DNA of 64,000 bases from Salinispora oceanensis (GTDB taxonomy: Bacteria; Actinomycetota; Actinomycetes; Mycobacteriales; Micromonosporaceae), in contig NZ_KB911579.1 of the NCBI RefSeq assembly GCF_000383575.1, forward strand, positions 2,016,523-2,080,522, read 5' to 3'. The notes beneath the pieces were generated by a model. It was not told the DNA's origin. It searched no databases and saw nothing but the letters and a program-made list of their open reading frames with translations. The position numbers and the translations under genes were made by a program. Shown one piece after another: positions 58,861 through 64,000 of this stretch (positions are counted from its first letter, which is position 1; the number at the start of each line of letters is the position of its first letter).

Positions 58861-60324
58861 AACCGTGGACGCTCGCTGTCTGGCCACCCAGGGGGCGTCC
58901 GGTGCGCCGTCGATGACCCCGCCGTCCGGATCGTCGGGGTAGGTGGCCCGTACCGCGTCCTGCTCCGGCCGGAGAATCTCCTGGATGACCAGCACGCAGA
59001 GCACGACGACGGTGGTCAGCCGGAACGCGGCGGCCAGCACGAAGACGCCCTCGGGAAAGACCGGCGTGCCGGTGGAGGTGCCCAGCAGCTCGCCGTAGAA
59101 GGCCAGGAAGTAGCCGACCTCGGCGAGCTGCCAGGCCAGGAAGGCGCCCCACTTGGGGCGGGCGAGCACAACGAGGGGCAGCAGCCAGAGCACGAACTGC
59201 TGCGACCAGACCTTGCTGAAGATCAGGAAGGCGGCGACCACGAGGAAGGCGAGCTGGGCGAGGCGCGGGCGGCGCGGGGCCCGCAGGGCCAGCACGGCGA
59301 TGCCGATGCAGGCCAGGAAGAACAGCGCGTACGCCAGGTTGTTCAGCACCGGAATGTTGTTGCTCAGCCACTCGAAGGGGCCGGCGCCGGGCTCGCCGAT
59401 CTTGCCGTCGAGGTAGCGGCCGATATACCAGAGGGTGCCCCAGTCGATCGGCCGTTCCGTGTTGAGCTCCAGGAAGCGTCCCCAGTTGGTGGGGTTGGTC
59501 AGCGCGGCGGGGAGGTTCACCAGGACCAGCGCCATTGCGCCCGTAACGATCGCGGTGAGCGCGGCCCACAGCCGGCTACTTCGAATGGCCAGCAGCAGGA
59601 TCGGCCAGAAGAGGAAGAGCGGCCAGAGCTTCGCGGCCCCGCCCAGGCCGAGCAGGAGGCCGGCCAGCACGGGTTTGCGGCGCGCCCAGGCGAAGAGGCC
59701 GAAGGCGGCCAGTCCGATGGCGAGAAAGTCCCAGTTGACGGTGGCGGTGAGTAGCAGCGCGGGGGCGAGCGCGAAGAGTGCCGCGTCCCAGGGTCGTCGA
59801 CGCCGTAGCGCCAGGATCACCGCGACGGTGGCCACCGCCAGCGCCCCGAGCACGAGCGCGTTCAGGTTGTAGAACCACTGGGCCTGGTTCAGGCCGGGGT
59901 CCGCGCTGCCGAGCGCGTGCACCGGCAGGCCGAGGGCACCCATGAAGTAGCCGGTGAGTACCGGATACTCCACCGGGTGGTCCCGGTAGGGGACCTTGCC
60001 CTCATTGAGCCCTTCGGCGTAGTAGAGGGCGAGCACGTCGGTGTAGCAGAAGCGGGTGTACTGGACGTTGTTCGTCCAGGCGCCGTCCTGGCAGGGCGAC
60101 TTCTGCACCCAGTGCAGGGCCATCGTCAGGCAGACCAGGGCCAGGACGATCCGGACCGCGGTCCAGAACCGACGCTCCCCGCCGGCCGGCCGGTCCAGCG
60201 CGGTGGCGTGGTCGCCCAACGGGCCGCCGATCAGGCCGGAGACACCACGAACGAAGCCGTCGGAGCGGGACGGGTGATCCGGCGCGGCGGCGTTGTCCGT
60301 GCCACCCGTCGTCTGCGTCTTCAT
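58846..60324 (-). CDS. Glycosyltransferase 87 family membrane protein
   Basis: A 492-residue protein with about eleven transmembrane helices. The first loop (CYTDVLALYYAEGLNEGKVPYRDHPVEYPVLTGYFMG) has the acid and YPV features of GT87 mannosyltransferases, and the AGLLLGLGGAAKLWPLFLFWPILL segment is typical. ATG 60324 is preferred because AGGA lies eight bases upstream; ATG 60333 adds three residues. It probably elongates lipid-linked mannans. Same neighbourhood as ponA in mycobacteria (Rv0051-like). Ends SASTVVYRL, sharing the terminal hairpin. Confidence 0.88.
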   Translation of the reverse strand: MKTQTTGGTDNAAAPDHPSRSDGFVRGVSGLIGGPLGDHATALDRPAGGERRFWTAVRIVLALVCLTMALHWVQKSPCQDGAWTNNVQYTRFCYTDVLALYYAEGLNEGKVPYRDHPVEYPVLTGYFMGALGLPVHALGSADPGLNQAQWFYNLNALVLGALAVATVAVILALRRRRPWDAALFALAPALLLTATVNWDFLAIGLAAFGLFAWARRKPVLAGLLLGLGGAAKLWPLFLFWPILLLAIRSSRLWAALTAIVTGAMALVLVNLPAALTNPTNWGRFLELNTERPIDWGTLWYIGRYLDGKIGEPGAGPFEWLSNNIPVLNNLAYALFFLACIGIAVLALRAPRRPRLAQLAFLVVAAFLIFSKVWSQQFVLWLLPLVVLARPKWGAFLAWQLAEVGYFLAFYGELLGTSTGTPVFPEGVFVLAAAFRLTTVVVLCVLVIQEILRPEQDAVRATYPDDPDGGVIDGAPDAPWVARQRASTVVYRL

Positions 60325-60419
60325 GACGTGCATCCTGCACTAGATCCGCGTCGCCGTCGTGCACCTGGATGGCGAGACAGTTGGCCCGCACCGCACGGTC
60401 GGTCTGGACGTCGCCGACA

Positions 60420-60466
60420 CCGCGCCGCCGCGCCCACCTAGCGAGGTGGAAGGCGCGGCGGCGCGG
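60420..60466 (-). terminator. Strong hairpin after ponA
   Basis: Perfect 15-base arms CCGCGCCGCCGCGCC (60420-60434) and 60452-60466, with an inner five-pair helix (CACCT / AGGTG) inside the loop. It is 20 bases past the ponA stop. Confidence 0.75.
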
Positions 60467-60486
60467 TACGGCGTTCGCCGGCCCGG

Positions 60487-63330
60487 CTAGTCCCGCCCGG
60501 GTCGGTCGGTGCCTCCGTTCGGTGGTGGCGGGAACCCGATATCCCCACCGTTGCCACCGCCGTTGTTGTTGTCACCGCCGTTGTCGTTGTCGTCATTGTC
60601 GTTGTTGTCATTGTCGCTGCAGAACAGGCCGAACGGGCCACAGTCCGGCTCCGGTGGCTCCGGCAGCTCGCCGTTACCGGCCTTGTCGTCCCCGACTCCG
60701 GTGATGCTCGGCAGGTCAGACTTGGGCGCGTCTTTCAGCGCCTCGCTCATGAACTTCTTCCACACATCCGACGGCAGGCCGCTGCCACCGATGTCCTCCT
60801 TGCTCTTGTCAAGAATCGCGCGGTTCTCGGTGTCCTTGCTGCCGATCCAGATCGCGGTCGCCAGGTTGTCGTCGTAGCCGACCATCCAGGCGTTCGAGTT
60901 ATGATCGGTATTGACCAATTCCCAGGTACCGGTCTTCCCGGCCACCTCCCGCCCGGAGGGTGCGCTGCCGTAATCCTTCGGGATCTGCTTGAGCACCGCG
61001 GTCACCTCATCGGTGACCTCCTTGCGGATCCGTTGCTGCCCGTCCAGCTTCTCGCCGGTCCCGCGGACGACCTTCCACTCGCCGGTCGTCTCGTCCTTCT
61101 GCTCGACCTTGAGCACGAAGTGTGCCTGGTGAAAGACGCCGTCGTTCGCCAGCGTCGCGAGACCGTTGGCGTGGTCGAGAACGGTGATCGGGTACTGGCC
61201 ATAGCCCACCACCCGGTCGAACTTCGATGGCGCCAGGTCCTCCGGCTTCTCCGCCAACAGGTTGTACGGCTTGACCGGGTTGTCGGTCCACATGGTGGTG
61301 ATACCCGCCTGCCGGGCCATGCTCACCACCTTGTCCTCGCCGATCTGCTCCGCCACGTGGAAGAACGGAACGTTGTATGACTTCACCGTCGAATAGTCGA
61401 GAGTGCAGGACTTGCCGCAAGTCTTACTGACGTCTCGGCCCGCGTTATAGATGCGGTTGTCGTAACCCTCCGGCGTGAAGGGCGTGGCGTCCCACACCGA
61501 GTTGACGGAGATGCCGGCCTCGATGGCGGCGGCCAGCGTGTAAACCTTGAAGGACGAGGCGGGCGGGTGGCCACCGGTGAGCACGCCCTCCAGGGTGTTC
61601 TTGCCGGCATAGTCAATATTGGCGCCACTCTCCCCGCCGTAGTAGGCGAGCACCCGGCCGGTCTTGGGGTCCACGGCGACTCCGGCGGCCTGCAGGTTAT
61701 CCGGCTCGCCGTTGAGGGGCGAGCCCTCCGCCTCCGCCCGGGCCGCATTCTCCATCGCGGTCTGCATCTTGTCGTCGATGGTGGTGGTGATCCGGTAACC
61801 ACCCGTGCGCAGCTCGTCAGAGCAGGACGGCCTACCCTCGGCCCCCGTGTTGGTGCAGAGCCCCCACTGCTCCATCTCCGCCCGCACGTAGTTGATGACG
61901 TTGCCACGGGGGGTCGCCGTACCGAAGCCGTTGCCCCCCTCGGCCATCGGCTTCACCTCCGGAAACTCGGTCGGCCGCTCCGCGGCGTCGAGCCAGCCCT
62001 CGGCCACCATCCCGTCAAGGACGTAGTCCCACCGCGCCGTCGCGTCATCGGGACTTGTCGCCGGGTCGTACCCATTGTGGGTGGCGGTCTTCTCCGGCTG
62101 CTTGATGAGCCCGGCCAGCACCGCGCCCTCGCCGACGGTCAACTCGCTGGCGGGCTTGCCGAAGAAGGTCTGCGCCGCGGCCTCCACCCCGTAGGCACCA
62201 CGGCCGAAGTAGATCACGTTGAGGTAGTTCTCCATGATCTTGTCCTTGCTGAACTCGTCGTTCAGCTTGGAGGCGAAGATCGCCTCCCGCACCTTTCGGG
62301 CGTAGGTGTCGTCCTCAAGGCTCTCGTAGGCGTTACGCGCGTACTGCTGCGTGATCGTGGACGCGCCCTGCCGGCCACCGCCGGTGAGGTTGTTCCAGGC
62401 GGCCCGGACGATGCCCTTGTAGTCGACGCCCGAGTGCCGGTAGAAGTTCCGGTCCTCGGCTGCGGCGACCGCGTCCCGGACGTGCTGCGGCATCTGGCTG
62501 ATGGTGACCAACGTGCGGTTCTCGTTACCGAGCTTCGCGACCAGGCCCTTGCCGTCACGCGTGTAGACCGTCGTCGACTGCGGAAGTGGGATCTGATCGG
62601 GCAGGACGACGTTGGTGGAGAAGTAGGTGAAGCCTACGACGCCCAACCCGGCGAGCATGATGAAGACCGCGAACGAGGCGATCAACATGTTCGCCCGCTT
62701 CCGCTTCTTCGCCCGCCCGGCGTTCGGGTCACGGCCACCGCTCCGGGATCGGCCCGATCCACCGGGGCCACCGGGACCACCGCCGGCCGGCGCGACGCCG
62801 GCCCGCGCCACCGAAGCCCGGCCCCCGGCCGCTGCGGCGCCGGCTCGGGCCCGCCCCGCGGACGCCGACCCAACGGACGCCGAACCAACCGAGGCCGAGC
62901 CGCTCGCGGCGCCGACGCTCGCGCGCCCGGCGGAGCCGCCCGGCGCCGGGGATACCGGCACGGAGGCGCGTCCGGGACCAGCGGGCGCCGGCACCGAAGC
63001 GCGACCCGGCCCACCGGATCCTGGCACCGAAGCGCGACCCGGGCCACCGGACGCCGGCACCGAGGCGCGAGCGGCCCGACCGACCGAGGCCGATCCGGCG
63101 GTGCCCTGGGCGGGGACGGATGCCGAGCCACCAACCGAGGCCCGGCCGCTGGACGCACCGCCCCGGGGTGTCACCGAGGCGCGGCCCGCTGTTCCCTCCG
63201 GTGCGGCCGACTGGCCGCGCGCCGCACCATCGGGGGCGCGGTACGCGTCGTCGGCCCGCCCGGGGACGCCGTGCTGACCCGGTATCTGGGCCCGCCCGCG
63301 CGAGGAGCTGGGGTCGCCGTACGAGTTCAT
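60487..63330 (-). CDS. ponA: Bifunctional penicillin-binding protein (transglycosylase/transpeptidase)
   Basis: A 947-residue class A PBP. Residues 40-175 are a cytoplasmic head with about a dozen [R/S]ASV repeats. The membrane anchor is about 214-236. The GT51 domain has the catalytic Glu292 (AAAEDRNFYRHSGVDYKG), RQGASTITQQ and KIMENYLNVIYFGRGAYGVEAAA. The transpeptidase domain has SxxK at Ser592-Lys595 (ASSFK), SYN and AGKTGTWE. The C terminus is an Asn/Asp/Gly-rich tail with Pro. It polymerises and cross-links peptidoglycan. Divided from DUF5318 by 199 bases with no recognisable feature. Equivalent by position to mycobacterial ponA1. Confidence 0.94.
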   Translation of the reverse strand: MNSYGDPSSSRGRAQIPGQHGVPGRADDAYRAPDGAARGQSAAPEGTAGRASVTPRGGASSGRASVGGSASVPAQGTAGSASVGRAARASVPASGGPGRASVPGSGGPGRASVPAPAGPGRASVPVSPAPGGSAGRASVGAASGSASVGSASVGSASAGRARAGAAAAGGRASVARAGVAPAGGGPGGPGGSGRSRSGGRDPNAGRAKKRKRANMLIASFAVFIMLAGLGVVGFTYFSTNVVLPDQIPLPQSTTVYTRDGKGLVAKLGNENRTLVTISQMPQHVRDAVAAAEDRNFYRHSGVDYKGIVRAAWNNLTGGGRQGASTITQQYARNAYESLEDDTYARKVREAIFASKLNDEFSKDKIMENYLNVIYFGRGAYGVEAAAQTFFGKPASELTVGEGAVLAGLIKQPEKTATHNGYDPATSPDDATARWDYVLDGMVAEGWLDAAERPTEFPEVKPMAEGGNGFGTATPRGNVINYVRAEMEQWGLCTNTGAEGRPSCSDELRTGGYRITTTIDDKMQTAMENAARAEAEGSPLNGEPDNLQAAGVAVDPKTGRVLAYYGGESGANIDYAGKNTLEGVLTGGHPPASSFKVYTLAAAIEAGISVNSVWDATPFTPEGYDNRIYNAGRDVSKTCGKSCTLDYSTVKSYNVPFFHVAEQIGEDKVVSMARQAGITTMWTDNPVKPYNLLAEKPEDLAPSKFDRVVGYGQYPITVLDHANGLATLANDGVFHQAHFVLKVEQKDETTGEWKVVRGTGEKLDGQQRIRKEVTDEVTAVLKQIPKDYGSAPSGREVAGKTGTWELVNTDHNSNAWMVGYDDNLATAIWIGSKDTENRAILDKSKEDIGGSGLPSDVWKKFMSEALKDAPKSDLPSITGVGDDKAGNGELPEPPEPDCGPFGLFCSDNDNNDNDDNDNGGDNNNGGGNGGDIGFPPPPNGGTDRPGRD

Positions 63331-63529
63331 TCTTCACACCCTGCCGGTCGCGGTGGAGCGCTGCCGCGCCACCACCGGGTTGCCGTGAGTTGCGGCACCA
63401 GGTGCTCCGACGCGGTCACGTCAAAGACAAAGGTGCCTATTTGCCAATCAAGCGGGCTAATCGGACTATCAGGCCATCGATCGGTCTGGGGGACGGCCCG
63501 CGGGGCCGAAGCGACCGATCGTCCTGACG

Positions 63530-63985
63530 TCACCGTTGCGCCTCTCGCCTCCGTTGCCCGTCCGGGGCATCCGTGGTGGGCACCCCGCCCGCTGCGACCT
63601 GCTCCGGCCCGTTCTCCGCCAGCCCGTCCCGCCCGAGCAGATACTGCTCGATGAGGTGGTTCCAGTCGCACCCAAGGCACACTTCTACCACGAAGACCTG
63701 AAACTCACGCAGCGTCATCGCCAGCGCGGGCAGCTCCACCAGCCTCCGAGCCTGACCGGCGGACTGCCGGAGTTCGTCGCCGTAAATGTAGTGCACGCGC
63801 GTCAGGTTCTCACTCCGACAGATCGGGCACCGCTCGTCGGTTGGCTCGCCGTGGAACCGGGCCGCGTTCTTCAGGTAGGGCGAGGCGTCGCAGAGGTCGT
63901 CCGGGCCGACCCGGTTAGCCAGGAGATCCCGCAGCGCCGCCCGCTTCCGGAGCGAGTAGTCGACCACCTGACGCTGCGTACGCAT
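63530..63985 (-). CDS. DUF5318 family zinc-ribbon-like protein
   Basis: A 151-residue protein (MRTQRQVVDYSLRKRAALRDLLANRVGPDDLCDASPYLKNAARFHGEPTDERCPICRSENL...). Cysteines in CPICRSE and VCLGCDWNH form a likely zinc site. The gene is found upstream of ponA in many actinobacteria (Rv0049-like), function unknown. ATG 63985 was chosen; a GTG two codons upstream is in frame. The window ends 15 bases beyond the start. Confidence 0.85.
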   Translation of the reverse strand: MRTQRQVVDYSLRKRAALRDLLANRVGPDDLCDASPYLKNAARFHGEPTDERCPICRSENLTRVHYIYGDELRQSAGQARRLVELPALAMTLREFQVFVVEVCLGCDWNHLIEQYLLGRDGLAENGPEQVAAGGVPTTDAPDGQRRREAQR

Positions 63986-64000
63986 GAGCACGAGGGTACG

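Noticed and set aside
61567..63654. 695-codon plus-strand frame over ponA
   Set aside because: Antisense of the penicillin-binding protein and the following gap; no domain.
1..64000. tRNA, rRNA, riboswitch or prophage genes
   Set aside because: Both strands were read by eye for tRNA arms, rRNA conserved segments and integrase, transposase or phage structural genes; none was recognised. A tRNAscan or Infernal run could still find a divergent RNA.

Overview
The window is high-GC chromosomal DNA from an actinobacterium, most likely Micromonosporaceae (Salinispora/Micromonospora type). This rests on the GC-biased codon use, the SigE-type sigma factors with Pro/Ser-rich membrane partners, the paired HTH-DUF5753/DUF397 genes, a proteasome activator, DUF5926 and DUF4192 proteins, LCP cell-wall ligases, and the block rpsF-ssb-rpsR-rplI-dnaB plus ponA and a DUF5318 gene. 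In mycobacteria that last set lies close to oriC. The genus is inferred from family knowledge, not proven. No rRNA, tRNA, CRISPR array, prophage or intact insertion sequence was found.

1-7.6 kb (regulatory, accessory-looking): a duplicated SigE-family sigma module. One complete sigma/membrane-protein pair (661-2029, minus) sits beside a second sigma gene cut by the window edge (1-104) and a remnant of the partner gene (401-526). An ABC exporter (2155-4595) separates it from a third sigma/membrane-protein pair (4695-6513). An HTH-DUF5753/DUF397 pair follows. 7.7-18.8 kb: a flavin-reductase-like gene, a DUF485/acetate-type symporter pair, an NDP-sugar epimerase/decarboxylase, two LytR-CpsA-Psr proteins (one with a Gly-Pro-Gly tandem repeat), a rhodanese, GDPD, a soluble histidine kinase, an anti-sigma-like ATPase and DUF5926.

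18.8-32.5 kb: arginine deiminase with an ARG-box-like dyad upstream, several small conserved proteins, prephenate dehydratase, a zincin, an HAD phosphatase, the proteasome activator Bpa, an orphan branched-chain-type binding lipoprotein, a DDAH-like hydrolase divergent from an Lrp regulator, and a secreted beta-propeller protein. 32.5-49.2 kb: a molybdenum-cofactor region in three clusters: DUF6457-mobA (minus), moaA-moaD (plus) and moaC-mog-moeA-moaE (minus). Between them lie a metallophosphoesterase, a 1067-residue fusion of an EndoQ-like PHP nuclease to a UvrD helicase, an LppU-like protein, and a P-loop ATPase preceded by a paired inverted repeat.

49.2-64 kb (core, origin-proximal): membrane glycosyltransferases, a phosphoribosyltransferase, dnaB with a DnaA-box cluster upstream, rplI, rpsR, ssb, rpsF with a structured leader region, endonuclease IV, two large membrane proteins whose convergent ends form a perfect hairpin, a bifunctional penicillin-binding protein with an unusual [R/S]ASV repeat tail, and a DUF5318 protein.
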